DNA from: JBKCUI01 sp052161625
Lineage (GTDB): Bacteria > Planctomycetota > Planctomycetia > Pirellulales > Pirellulaceae
Length of the DNA: 64,000 nt
Direction: 5' to 3' (one strand)
Assembly: GCA_052161625.1 (NCBI GenBank)
Contig: CP197412.1
The position numbers and the translations under genes were made by a program. Positions 1 through 8,422 of the stretch are shown here, one piece after another; positions within the stretch are counted from its first letter, which is position 1; each line of letters starts with the position of its first letter. Under the pieces are notes generated by a model. It was not told the DNA's origin. It did not search any database and saw nothing but the letters and a program-made list of their open reading frames with translations.

Positions 1-482
1 CCATTTTGCGTGGTTGCGGGAGCTGCGACCAACGGCCCCGCCAACAACCGCCCCATTTGCTGAAAGACGGGATGATAGGGCTGGGAGGTTCGCAACTTGT
101 TGTTGGGTCGCATGAGCTTGGCCACGACGTCCGACTTCATGCAACGCAGCAAGCTGTTAGGCTGGGAATCGGCGAGATCGATTGTAATCGGCCCAGGCCA
201 TACCTTGGACGCAAAACGCCGGATGGAGGATGAGACATCAGGAAAATAGTCTAGGAGTTCCGAAGGGGAACGAAGCATCAGGGTCAAGCCATGCTGGTTC
301 TTGTCCTGGCCGGCGATCTCCGCCAGCTTGTCCACCGCTGACTCGTGCATGCCAGATCCCACGAGCAAGTACGAGCAGTCACCGGGGACTGCAACAATGT
401 GCCCTTCCGCGACGGCTTGTACGGCCAAGTGGACAACGTCCCTCGGATCCTCGGTGTTTTTCCAATCGAACTGCTTGACCAT
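1..482 (-). CDS. Sua5/YrdC/YciO-like protein (5' part only)
   Basis: Read on the minus strand, an ATG at 480-482 with an AAGAGG ribosome site opens a frame that stays open to the window edge (160 residues seen). The sequence has the layout of the threonylcarbamoyl-AMP synthase fold: a start-proximal VAVPGDCSYLL stretch where the family has PTETVYGL, and the SKVWPGPITI block matching the family's WPGPLT motif. Such enzymes use threonine, bicarbonate and ATP in the first step of t6A37 tRNA modification. The nucleotide-pocket motif is degenerate here, so it may be a divergent paralogue (YciO-like) rather than the essential tsaC. Some planctomycete relatives are fused to a low-molecular-weight phosphatase domain; the C-terminus is outside the window. 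Confidence 0.68.
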   Translation of the reverse strand, partial: MVKQFDWKNTEDPRDVVHLAVQAVAEGHIVAVPGDCSYLLVGSGMHESAVDKLAEIAGQDKNQHGLTLMLRSPSELLDYFPDVSSSIRRFASKVWPGPITIDLADSQPNSLLRCMKSDVVAKLMRPNNKLRTSQPYHPVFQQMGRLLAGPLVAAPATTQN

Positions 483-734
483 GCCTCTTATTTGCCGGCT
501 CCTTAGCACCTTTCCACTCGTAATCGCTCCTATGGTAGCAGAGTTGCCGAAGTTGCGAAAAGCCCCTTGCTCGGCTCTTCAGCGGAGTGAAATACTCCGT
601 GAGGGAATCCGTTATTTTCCCAAAATGCTTGACGGTGCGGTCGATTCTTTGGGAGACTGACTAAACATCCTGAGTTCGCATCTATCTCGAGTGGCGATCT
701 TCCTCTTTCAATCCTTGTTCAAAGGAGGGTTTGG

Positions 735-1184
735 ATGATGAGCAACAATAGACGGGACGTTTCGGGCATTCGCATGTGCTTGAATCATAGTCAAAGCGGC
801 ATCGAAGAAGGCTTGGTGGAGTTGGAGCAAGACTTCCGAACATGGTTTGAGCATCCGCACCAGCGCCCGTATTGGAGCAAACTAATGGAACATCTGGTGA
901 GCTTCCGCTGGGTCCTCGATCAACACTTTACCCGCGTTGCGGGCGAAGGCTACTTGGAACATGTGGCTTGCCAGCGTCCCGGTTTGTACTCCGACCTTCG
1001 GGATATCGAGTGTTGGCAATGGCGATTGATTGACCGACTGGACTCGATCATCCATGACGTGCAGACGTTTGACTCGCAGCGTGACGAGATCGCGGATATC
1101 GAAGACGAATTCCGACGGCTTCATCGCGAGATCTTGGACGAGGAATCGCAGGAACGATTGCTTGTCGAACGTGGCTTAGCTTGA
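735..1184 (+). CDS. Hemerythrin-like small helical protein
   Basis: A 149-residue protein preceded by a strong AGGAGG site at 724-729; the neighbouring ATG at 738 is an equally possible start. The sequence is almost entirely helical and rich in His, Glu and Asp, with the order MEHLVSFRWVLDQHF, GEGYLEHV, then a C-terminal EFRRLHREILDEES helix. This resembles the four-helix hemerythrin/HHE fold, in which His and Glu/Asp bind a di-iron centre for oxygen or redox sensing. The usual acidic EEE turn after the HF motif is replaced by RVAGEGY, so metal binding is not certain. It stands alone between the Sua5-like gene and cutA on divergent transcription. The family assignment is tentative; the gene itself is well supported. 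Confidence 0.6.
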   Translation: MMSNNRRDVSGIRMCLNHSQSGIEEGLVELEQDFRTWFEHPHQRPYWSKLMEHLVSFRWVLDQHFTRVAGEGYLEHVACQRPGLYSDLRDIECWQWRLIDRLDSIIHDVQTFDSQRDEIADIEDEFRRLHREILDEESQERLLVERGLA

Positions 1185-1243
1185 ACCGCTCCTTCCGTTT
1201 GATTTTCGAGCATTACTTGATTCCGTAACTGTAGGGTGACGCT

Positions 1244-1594
1244 TTGGATTGCCCCGATATCATCGAGCTTGTGACTACGGTGTCGACAGCGGAAGAGGCG
1301 GATGCGTTGGCTCGCCATGCTATTGAACAACGGCTCGCAGCGTGCGTGCAGATCGAGGGCCCCATCCGGAGCGTTTATCGCTGGCGAGGCTCGGTCGAAA
1401 CGGCGCAGGAGCATCGGCTTTCCTTCAAAACACTGGCCATAAAGCAAGAGCTGCTGATCGCTTGGCTGGTAGCGAGCCATCCTTATGAGCAACCCGAGCT
1501 CTTGGTACGGCGAGTCGAAGCCTGCCGATCCTACGCCGAATGGGTCGCGCAGGAAACGCGCGACGACACCAGCAATCCGAGTTCGTTGATCTAA
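1244..1594 (+). CDS. cutA: CutA divalent-cation tolerance protein
   Basis: A 116-residue protein matching CutA1 along its length: an N-terminal strand followed by AEEADALARHAIEQRLAACVQI, the SVYRWRGSVE block and the late HPYEQPELL block. These mark the ferredoxin-like trimer that binds Cu(II) and other divalent cations; its exact cellular role is still debated. I chose the TTG at 1244 because AGGGTGA lies just ahead of it and no in-frame ATG precedes the conserved first strand. The C-terminal tail after AEWVAQET is a short unconserved extension. It converges on rnpA, with 80 bp between the two stop codons. Confidence 0.88.
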   Translation: MDCPDIIELVTTVSTAEEADALARHAIEQRLAACVQIEGPIRSVYRWRGSVETAQEHRLSFKTLAIKQELLIAWLVASHPYEQPELLVRRVEACRSYAEWVAQETRDDTSNPSSLI

Positions 1595-1674
1595 ACGCGT
1601 TGAAATCTAAACACTTCGATTTATTCCGCTCCGGAGAGTGGCTCGGACGCTGTTTCTCACAGGCTCCGTGCGGT

Positions 1675-2064
1675 TCAGTTCTTACGAACTTTCTTTGCGG
1701 CGCGTTTGGCGAGAAGAGGGAGAGAAGCGAAGATCCGATCGAAATCGGGCTCAGCATCCTTCTTCGGCCGAATCACGAAATCCAACGGCGGCAGCTGGCT
1801 GCGCTGCTTGCGAAACGCTTCGCGAATCAGTCGCTTCCATCGATTGCGAACAGGCGAATTTCCAACCCGCTTGGACACACTAATCCCCAATCTGGGCGTT
1901 AGCGATGCTTCGTTTTGGGGCGGCGCATCCCCAGCGATGTCCGCGCGAGGGATGGCGTGAAGAACGAGGACATCATCCGCTACCACAATACCTCGCTTGA
2001 AAACCCGTTCGAAGTCTCGGGATGATTTCAAGCGTATTGACGCGGGGAGCGACTCGTCCTTCAT
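1675..2064 (-). CDS. rnpA: Ribonuclease P protein component
   Basis: A 129-residue basic protein. The central block LGISVSKRVGNSPVRNRWKRLIREAFR is the RNR signature of the RNase P protein subunit, which supports the catalytic RNA in removing 5' leaders from pre-tRNAs. The N-terminus (RLKSSRDFERVFKRG) matches the family's first helix and strand. A family-typical insert (about residues 42-52, DIAGDAPPQNE) is slightly long. In many bacteria rnpA follows rpmH near dnaA; here it sits 24 bp downstream of rho on the same strand, with no rpmH or yidD beside it, so it probably shares the rho transcript. Confidence 0.93.
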   Translation of the reverse strand: MKDESLPASIRLKSSRDFERVFKRGIVVADDVLVLHAIPRADIAGDAPPQNEASLTPRLGISVSKRVGNSPVRNRWKRLIREAFRKQRSQLPPLDFVIRPKKDAEPDFDRIFASLPLLAKRAAKKVRKN

Positions 2065-2088
2065 GCTACCTCACATCTCGAACGCAGG

Positions 2089-3438
2089 CTAATCCATCAC
2101 TTTTGCGTTAGCGATGAGCTTCAGGAATTCTTGATTGCTCGGGAATCGAGAAAGCTGCTTCGTGAGTTGCTCCATCGCTTCCACCGGATGCATCGAATTG
2201 AGTGTCCGGCGAATCATGGTGACGGAATGGTAGGTATCGGGATCGTGAAGCAATTCTTCACGGCGTGTTCCCGACTGGGTGATATCGATCGCAGGCCAAA
2301 CGCGACGGTCAGCCAGCTTTCGATCGAGAACCAATTCCATGTTCCCCGTCCCCTTGAACTCCTGGAAGATCAACTCATCCATACGCGACCCGGTATCAAC
2401 CAGAGCGGTACCGACGATCGTGAGCGAGCCACCTTCAGCAAAAGCCCGAGCGGTTGCGAAGAGCTTTTTGGGTATATCCATGGCTTTGATGTTCACCCCG
2501 CCGCTCATCGTGGGACCGCTATTCCCTACGTACTTGTTGAAAGCACGGGCCAAGCGAGTGATGGAGTCCATCAGCAAGAAAACGTCCTTGCCCATCTCGG
2601 CGAGTCTTCTGCAGCGATCGACCACCAATTGGCTGATGCGAACGTGCGACTCAACGTCTTCATCCAAACTGCTAGCGATGACCTCGCCACGCTGGATACT
2701 CCGACGCATATCGGTTACTTCTTCAGGGCGTTCATCGATCAGCAACACGATGAGCTCGAGTTCGGGATAGTTTTGCGCGATCCCTTGCGAAATGTGTTGC
2801 AACATAATCGTCTTCCCAGATCGGGGAGGGGCGACGATCAAGCAACGTTGGCCGCGCCCGATGGGAGCGAGCAAGTCGATCACGCGGTTGGTGATCGGCT
2901 GTGTTCCGACTTCCAATCGAAGCCACTGTTCTGGATTGATCGGGGTGAGGGATTCGAAGCTCTTGATATTGACGTACTCGTCTGGCTTCATCCCTTCGAT
3001 GTCGAGAATCTCTTTGACGCGGGGACCTTGCGATCGCCGGGTTTGCTGCATGAGAGCGCGAATCTTGAGCCCTTGCCGCAATCGGAATTTTTCGATCATC
3101 GTCCCCGGCACGAACGGATCGGTCCGGAGCCGTGCATAATTGTTTTCAGGAGACCGGAGGAACCCATACCCATTGGGATGCATCTCCAAAAGGCCGTAGA
3201 ACTCCTGACCCGGTTCTTCGTTCGCAGCGGGAGAATCCGAATCCGATGCGACTGCCCCCTCGGCCCCTTCACCAGGTTCGCCGGTCGCGACAGAGTTTTC
3301 CTCTCCACCGTCGCCGAACGCCTGCTGATAGTTTGGGCCGTGTCGACGGCGAGGCCTTTTGACCCGTGGGCGAGGACCGGGAGCTGCCCCCGAGTTGTCA
3401 TCGTGAAATCGAGTGCGGAAGCGCTTTTTCTTGGGCAT
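2089..3438 (-). CDS. rho: Transcription termination factor Rho
   Basis: A 449-residue hexameric RNA helicase that ends untranslated transcripts. Residues 1-75 are a basic then acidic, low-complexity extension (RFRTRF, KRPRRRH, then an EG/AS-rich stretch). The RNA-binding cold-shock-like domain follows at about 78-165 (GLLEMHPNGYGFLRSPENNY). The ATPase has its P-loop APPRSGKT at 203-210, where E. coli has PPKAGKT, then LLIDERPEEVTDM (Walker B and following) and the conserved DSITRLARAFN and SGGVNIKAMDIPKK blocks. A weak GGTGGT site lies before the ATG. It heads a two-gene unit with rnpA and has a long untranslated upstream region containing repeated hairpins. Confidence 0.97.
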   Translation of the reverse strand: MPKKKRFRTRFHDDNSGAAPGPRPRVKRPRRRHGPNYQQAFGDGGEENSVATGEPGEGAEGAVASDSDSPAANEEPGQEFYGLLEMHPNGYGFLRSPENNYARLRTDPFVPGTMIEKFRLRQGLKIRALMQQTRRSQGPRVKEILDIEGMKPDEYVNIKSFESLTPINPEQWLRLEVGTQPITNRVIDLLAPIGRGQRCLIVAPPRSGKTIMLQHISQGIAQNYPELELIVLLIDERPEEVTDMRRSIQRGEVIASSLDEDVESHVRISQLVVDRCRRLAEMGKDVFLLMDSITRLARAFNKYVGNSGPTMSGGVNIKAMDIPKKLFATARAFAEGGSLTIVGTALVDTGSRMDELIFQEFKGTGNMELVLDRKLADRRVWPAIDITQSGTRREELLHDPDTYHSVTMIRRTLNSMHPVEAMEQLTKQLSRFPSNQEFLKLIANAKVMD

Positions 3439-4183
3439 ACCACCAAATCCGAGTTAAAACAAAGTGGGGATCCTGAGATCGCCACCGGACCGAGAACCTG
3501 GAGACCCAAGGAAAATCCATTCCTTCGATCTGCCACCGAGGGTTAGCGTGAGTCGACTGCCACCGCGAAGCCATCCATTCGGAGTTCCTCGAAAGGGCAA
3601 TCCTGGATTCGCGAGGAATCCAAGTACCAGCATGGGCCTCGTGAAGGCCCCGCATTTTCCGTTCATGCTTCGACGTGCTAGTGAAAACGCGATCGCCGCA
3701 GAACCGGTCGATGTGGATGCACAAACACGAAAAACAAACCTATTTCTGACGGGAAGGTCGCTGCGACAAGGAGAAACCAGCTCCGGAACCTGAGCCACAA
3801 GGCTCGGATCCGATCCGAAGCGAAACCATCCCAAACTGCCAATCTTCTGGGCTTAGCTGATCTCGACGCAAGAAAATCGAGTAATCTCTCATCCGAAGAA
3901 GGCTCTACGTGTCGAGGGAAATCCATTCCCTCAGCAAGGCTCTATGCCAATTGCCATGGTCCGGTACCAAAATCAAATGACCGGCGAACGAAGTCCCAAC
4001 ACGGTTCGACAAGTTTTGCACACGCCGGGACCGGTGTCAAGCGACCTGCAGCCGGAAGCGTCCATCGATTTGTGAATTTATTCCAGACGAATCGTTCCCG
4101 ACCGACGCTTGCCACGCCGCTAAGCTTCCACCGATCGCCTGCCGTTCCGGCGTGCGGGTCACACGTAACGGGATAACAAAGCA
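3439..4183. promoter_or_regulatory. Long non-coding region upstream of rho and the SDR gene, with three GGA-loop hairpins
   Basis: No convincing gene lies in these 745 bases; open frames here lack family similarity and ribosome sites. On the minus strand (the rho leader) the octamer GAATGGAT occurs three times, each time with GGA in a hairpin loop: 3914-3932 (7-bp stem, loop TGGAT), 3566-3581 (4-bp stem, loop TGGATGGC) and 3508-3525 (6-bp stem, loop TGGATT). This is how CsrA/RsmA binding sites are usually displayed. No consensus promoter stood out in either direction. The functional link to CsrA is inference. Confidence 0.45.
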
Positions 4184-4918
4184 ATGCGAGCTGTTGTCGT
4201 AGGAGCAACTGGCGGGATCGGGCGAGCGGTGTGTCAACAGCTTGCCGAAGCCGGCGGGATCGGCTTTTTGATTGGAAGAAATGAACCCAAATTGCAAGAG
4301 CAGGCCCATCGATTCGGCTGGAACTACGCCGTCGCCGATGCGGTGGATTGGGCTGCGTTGGAAGTTGCCTTCACTCAAGCAGAGGAGACGCTGGGGGGAT
4401 TTGACGCGGTCATCCACTTAGCAGGCTCCGTGTTGCTCAAGCCGATGCACCTGACGAGTTTGTCCGAATGGCGTGCTACCCTCGATACAAACCTTACCTC
4501 TGCAGCCGGGGCCATCAAGTTCGGTGCACCTAGGATGTTCGGGGCCGGAGGCTCCATCGTTTTGATGAGTTCTGCAGCCGCTTCGATCGGTCTTCAGAAT
4601 CACGAGGCGATTGCGGCGGCAAAGGGTGGCATCGAGGGATTGGTTGCTTCGGCCGCAGCGACCTACGCTGCCAAACGTATTCGCGTGAACGCGGTTGCTC
4701 CAGGGCTTACCAAAACCCCGATGACTCAGCGGATTTGGGATAACCCTAAAAACGCAGAACACTCACTGGCCATGCACCCGCTTGGGCGTTTCGGTGAACC
4801 CGAAGAGGTGGCCCGTGCGATTCTTTGGTTTGCCTCACCGGAAAACGCATGGGTAACTGGGCAAGTCCTAGCGGTCGACGGGGGCTTGAGTACGATCAAA
4901 ACCGTCGGCACTCGGTAA
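4184..4918 (+). CDS. Atypical short-chain dehydrogenase/reductase
   Basis: A 244-residue Rossmann-fold protein. The cofactor motif GATGGIGR is at residues 7-14, HLAG at 78-81, the structural Asn at N103, Ser at S129/S130, and the late PG-T block (APGLTKTP) precedes the substrate loop. The catalytic motif is altered: Lys is present at K147, but the Tyr expected four residues earlier is Ile143 (sequence HEAIAAAKGG). It therefore lacks the proton donor of classical SDRs and may bind NAD(P) without acting as a standard ketoreductase, or use another residue. I recall the same HEAIAAAKGG block in other bacterial SDR proteins, so it is probably a real subfamily rather than an error. It is monocistronic and divergent from rho. 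Confidence 0.85.
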   Translation: MRAVVVGATGGIGRAVCQQLAEAGGIGFLIGRNEPKLQEQAHRFGWNYAVADAVDWAALEVAFTQAEETLGGFDAVIHLAGSVLLKPMHLTSLSEWRATLDTNLTSAAGAIKFGAPRMFGAGGSIVLMSSAAASIGLQNHEAIAAAKGGIEGLVASAAATYAAKRIRVNAVAPGLTKTPMTQRIWDNPKNAEHSLAMHPLGRFGEPEEVARAILWFASPENAWVTGQVLAVDGGLSTIKTVGTR

Positions 4919-4975
4919 GATTTGCTCTAGGCAAGACTTGCTTTCGCGATGGTAAAACCGGCTGTTAGCGATGGA

Positions 4976-6409
4976 TTAGCTATATAGCTGAATGGCTTTG
5001 ACAATCGCATCGACGTCGTTGGGGACAGCGACGGCTCGATTGGCGTAGGACGCTCGGGTCACACCGCGGCTACCGAGCACTTCATTGAATTTGTCTTGAT
5101 CGGTCGTGTGGTAGGCAACAGTGGCTGTCGGATCTTTGAGCTGATGCCCCGTCAGAATGCAGACGACTCGATCGTCCATGCCGATGACCCCTTGCTGGCG
5201 CAGAAGCTTGGCACCGGCCACGCTGGCCGCGCTGGCGGGTTCGCACCCGATACCTCCCCCCCCCACTTGAGCCTTCGCATCGAGGATTTCTTGATCGGAG
5301 ACTTGCCGGACCACACCATCACAAAAATCGAGCGCCCGGAGACATTTCTTGAGATTGACCGGTCGGTTGATCTCGATCGCGCTGGCGATGGTGTCCGCTT
5401 TCACCTTCGCTTTGTCGAGTTCATCGTAGTACCAGCAAGCGATATCCATGCGGGCATGGCCGCGATTCCATCGCAAATTTCGCTGGTTGTAGAGGACATC
5501 CAACGTGTCGGCACCCCCAGCGTTGATGACCGCTAGCCGAGGGATGCGATCGATCAGCCCCAGTTCCTTGAGCTCGATAAAAGCCTTGCCGAAAGCGCTG
5601 GAGTTTCCAAGGTTTCCACCGGGCACCACGATCCAATCCGGGGACTCCCAACGAAGTGCCTCAAGGACACGGAACATGACCGACTTTTGTCCTTCCAGGC
5701 GAAATGGGTTGATGCTGTTCACTAGATAGATCCCAAGCTCTTTTGAAACCTCTTTCACACGAGCCATGGCATCGTCGAAATCGCCAGCAATCTGAACCGT
5801 CAAAGCTCCGTATTCCAGGGCCTGCGAAAGTTTCCCGTAGGAGATTTTTCCAGAGCCGATGAAGATGACCGCTTTCATCAACTGCGTGACGGCACAGTAC
5901 ATAGCCAAGGAGGCTGAGGTATTGCCCGTCGATGCGCAAGCCGCACGCTTGGCCCCGACCATGTGCGCATGGGTAAACGCGGCGCACATCCCATTGTCCT
6001 TGAAAGACCCCGAGGGATTCATTCCTTCGTATTGCAGGAAGAGTTTGCCGGGACGAATCCCCACGTATTTCGCCACCGAGTCCGCTTGTTGGAGAAGCGT
6101 TTGACCTTCCCCGACGGTGACAATTTTGTGATGAGGCGCGAAAGGGAGCAGTTCGTGAAACCGCCAGACACCGCTAAAGCGGATGGGATTGTGGCGTTCC
6201 AGCCATTTGGATTCGAATTCGCGGAGCGCTTTGGGAACCGAAACTTTGTTCCAATCGTATGCGACATCCAGAAGATCGTGGCACTTCGGGCAGCTCGTTA
6301 GCACCTCATCGATCGAGTAGGTGGCACCGCAATCGACGTTGATGCACTTTTGGTGGGCGACTTCGTGGGTGGTTGACATGGTGACTGCGGTAGCGGAGAG
6401 CGTCGACAT
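4976..6409 (-). CDS. thrC: Threonine synthase
   Basis: A 477-residue PLP enzyme converting O-phosphohomoserine to threonine. An N-terminal zinc-ribbon-like segment (C23, C28, then CPKC) resembles that of the longer archaeal/plant-type threonine synthases. The PLP lysine lies in NPSGSFKDNGM, followed by the ASTGNTSASLA phosphate-binding loop and the VVPGGNLGN glycine loop. A GAGG lies about 12 nt before the ATG at 6409; a second in-frame ATG ten codons later (6379) is possible and would still keep the Cys cluster. It is monocistronic; no other threonine-pathway gene is nearby. Confidence 0.93.
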   Translation of the reverse strand: MSTLSATAVTMSTTHEVAHQKCINVDCGATYSIDEVLTSCPKCHDLLDVAYDWNKVSVPKALREFESKWLERHNPIRFSGVWRFHELLPFAPHHKIVTVGEGQTLLQQADSVAKYVGIRPGKLFLQYEGMNPSGSFKDNGMCAAFTHAHMVGAKRAACASTGNTSASLAMYCAVTQLMKAVIFIGSGKISYGKLSQALEYGALTVQIAGDFDDAMARVKEVSKELGIYLVNSINPFRLEGQKSVMFRVLEALRWESPDWIVVPGGNLGNSSAFGKAFIELKELGLIDRIPRLAVINAGGADTLDVLYNQRNLRWNRGHARMDIACWYYDELDKAKVKADTIASAIEINRPVNLKKCLRALDFCDGVVRQVSDQEILDAKAQVGGGGIGCEPASAASVAGAKLLRQQGVIGMDDRVVCILTGHQLKDPTATVAYHTTDQDKFNEVLGSRGVTRASYANRAVAVPNDVDAIVKAIQLYS

Positions 6410-6798
6410 GGTGATGGAACCTCATTCTGGGGCTTGGCGGCCGAGCATTGCCGCCGCGGAAGGCTCCCTAATGTACCTCCTACAATCGGCAGGATGTAGT
6501 CGGATCTCCCATTGAATAAGGACAACGCGACAGGAACAGTCCGGTCAATCGTTCAGGTCGCTTCAAGCCAACGAAAATTTTCCCTCGTCCGGATCGACCG
6601 TGACACTTGCGCCGGAAAAACCGGGGTATGCGTTCCGGTCGTGGCGGCATTCTGGGAAAATGAAGAAGGATGGGTAAGAGAATGTTTGACGCTAGGGGGG
6701 GCAGGATTTAGGATGCATGTCTAAGGTGTAGCCAGATCCCGAGCGCGTTTTTTTAGGCTACCGAACTTATCCCTTCCTAATCTCTCGTCGAGGAATTC
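6410..6798. other. Intergenic region between thrC and the coiled-coil protein
   Basis: This 389-bp divergent region must hold the promoters of both neighbours. I found no convincing -35/-10 pair and no RNA gene. A 70-codon frame at 6512-6724 has no ribosome site and no family similarity and was not called. On the minus strand an AGGAGG at about 6478 lies ahead of thrC but is not followed at normal spacing by ATG, GTG or TTG. Confidence 0.4.
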
Positions 6799-8307
6799 AT
6801 GGCTCGCGATCGCAATGTGACAGTCTGGCAAGCCTATGTCACGGTCATGTCCATCGTCAGCTTTCTCTGCTTGGGCGCTCTCGCCTACATGATGTTCACC
6901 TCAGGAACCAACTTGAAAACAGCGGAAGCGGCGATCAAGGACAAGCGGGATGCTGAGGCCAATTTGCGGAAAGTGACCGAGCGCAACCAGCTCCTCCAAA
7001 GCATTTTGGGAGTTGGCAAACCGATCAGTGAAGCAGAGTTCAATCAGCTGAAAAGCAGCGTAACCGGAGATCCGGAAATCGATGCCGCCGTCAAAACCTA
7101 CACCAACCACATGGGCCTGTTCGGGGTCAACGAGCCAGAGAAAAATTACTCGAAACTGGTCGATACGTTGATGCAGGAACTCCGATCGCGAAACATCGCC
7201 CTCTCGAACGCGGCCGCGAAAGCGATCCAAGACACCGAGAACTACGATCGCAAAATCAAGGTCGAGACCGACCTACGAGTCCAAGCTCAACAGGAAAAAG
7301 AGCAAATTTCGCTCAAAGCCAAAAACGACTTGGACAACTACACCGCCAAAATTGCCGAGCAAGTCAAAGCATTTGAAGTCTTGGCAACCGAAAAGCTAAA
7401 CCAATTCCGAGCCTTCCAAAAGGAGAAGGGAGAATTGAACGCGAAGATCGCCGAAGCCACGCGACGCAACGAAGAACAAGCTCGACGCATCGATTCCTTG
7501 GTCCAGAAAATCAACGAAGTTCAAAACGAGAGCTTCCAGACCGTTCAAGGGGAAATCACCGACGTACAAGTCAGCAAGTACCCTGGAGATGGGCCCGGCC
7601 AAGTCTGGATCAACCTTGGAAGAGCCGATGGCCTCCGCCCAGGCGTGAACTTCATTGTCTTTGACTCCGACGTGACCCAGGCCAGCCAAGGAAAAGTGAA
7701 AGCCAAGATCGAGATCGTCGAGGTGCTAGCAGGGGCTGAACACTTGTCGCGAGCCAAGATCCTTGACGACAGAACCTTCACCGCCATCCTGCGGGGAGAC
7801 AAGGTCTACTCCCCCTTCTGGCAACCAGGTTCAAAAGTCCAAATCGCGCTACTGGGCAAAATCGACTTCGATGGCGATGGGAAAGATGATCGAGATCGCA
7901 TCAAAGGATTGCTTGACCAAAACCAAGTCACCTTGGCCATGGACATGCTTCCAACCGGTGAAGTCACCGGTCAGCTGACCGAAAAAGTCCGCTGGCTGGT
8001 CATCGGAGAGGAACTCAAGTACCGCGTCGACGAGGACGGCAAGGGTGATCCGTCCATGCTCGCAGCCTCGAAACGACGGCGCGATATCGAAACCCAAGCC
8101 CGCTCGCTCGGAATCACCATCATCAATCCCAACAATTTGATGAGCTGGCTCCAAGTCGGAGCAGACTCCTCTCCGTTGGGGGATGCCGCTCGACCACGTG
8201 TCGACGAATACCTTCCTCGCGTCCCTCGAGGAATTGAACGGGGCAAAGTTTCGGAACTCTACCAGTCCACCGATGGGCGACTCAATCGCAACGCCCCGCC
8301 CGAGTAA
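6799..8307 (+). CDS. Membrane-anchored coiled-coil protein, planctomycete type
   Basis: A 502-residue protein with a GAGG site before the ATG. Residues 12-34 form one membrane span near the N-terminus (AYVTVMSIVSFLCLGALAYMMF). Residues 38-250 are highly charged and predicted to be coiled coil (repeated E/K/Q/A heptads such as RRNEEQARRIDSLVQKINEVQNE). From about 255 a folded domain begins (GEITDVQVSKYPGDGPGQVWINLGRADGLRPGVNF), resembling the small beta domain found in MreC-like and other envelope proteins, followed by IDFDGDGKDDRDRIK, which looks like a calcium-binding loop. No enzymatic motif is seen. It is probably inner-membrane anchored with its body in the periplasm-like space; the function is unknown. 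Confidence 0.75.
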   Translation: MARDRNVTVWQAYVTVMSIVSFLCLGALAYMMFTSGTNLKTAEAAIKDKRDAEANLRKVTERNQLLQSILGVGKPISEAEFNQLKSSVTGDPEIDAAVKTYTNHMGLFGVNEPEKNYSKLVDTLMQELRSRNIALSNAAAKAIQDTENYDRKIKVETDLRVQAQQEKEQISLKAKNDLDNYTAKIAEQVKAFEVLATEKLNQFRAFQKEKGELNAKIAEATRRNEEQARRIDSLVQKINEVQNESFQTVQGEITDVQVSKYPGDGPGQVWINLGRADGLRPGVNFIVFDSDVTQASQGKVKAKIEIVEVLAGAEHLSRAKILDDRTFTAILRGDKVYSPFWQPGSKVQIALLGKIDFDGDGKDDRDRIKGLLDQNQVTLAMDMLPTGEVTGQLTEKVRWLVIGEELKYRVDEDGKGDPSMLAASKRRRDIETQARSLGITIINPNNLMSWLQVGADSSPLGDAARPRVDEYLPRVPRGIERGKVSELYQSTDGRLNRNAPPE

Positions 8308-8349
8308 GTGAAGTTTGCTAGCAAAATCCCATTTTTCGGATCTTTTTGC

Positions 8350-8376
8350 TTGAAAAACTCCTACAACCGATATATC
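8350..8376 (+). promoter_or_regulatory. Possible promoter for the secreted glycine-rich protein
   Basis: TTGAAA at 8350-8355 is followed by TATATC at 8371-8376, a 15-bp spacer; shifting the -10 to TATCAC gives 17 bp. It lies about 45 nt before the start codon at 8423. The spacing is imperfect, so support is weak. Confidence 0.3.
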
Positions 8377-8422
8377 ACTAAAGGTCAACGTCAATTAGCC
8401 CGGTTATCACAGGAATCACATC

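Noticed and set aside
2131..3546. A 471-codon open frame antisense to rho.
   Set aside because: It is the shadow of a conserved gene on the other strand; the sequence lacks domains and a ribosome site.
6512..6724. A 70-codon plus-strand frame between thrC and the coiled-coil protein.
   Set aside because: TTG start without a ribosome site, no recognisable motif.
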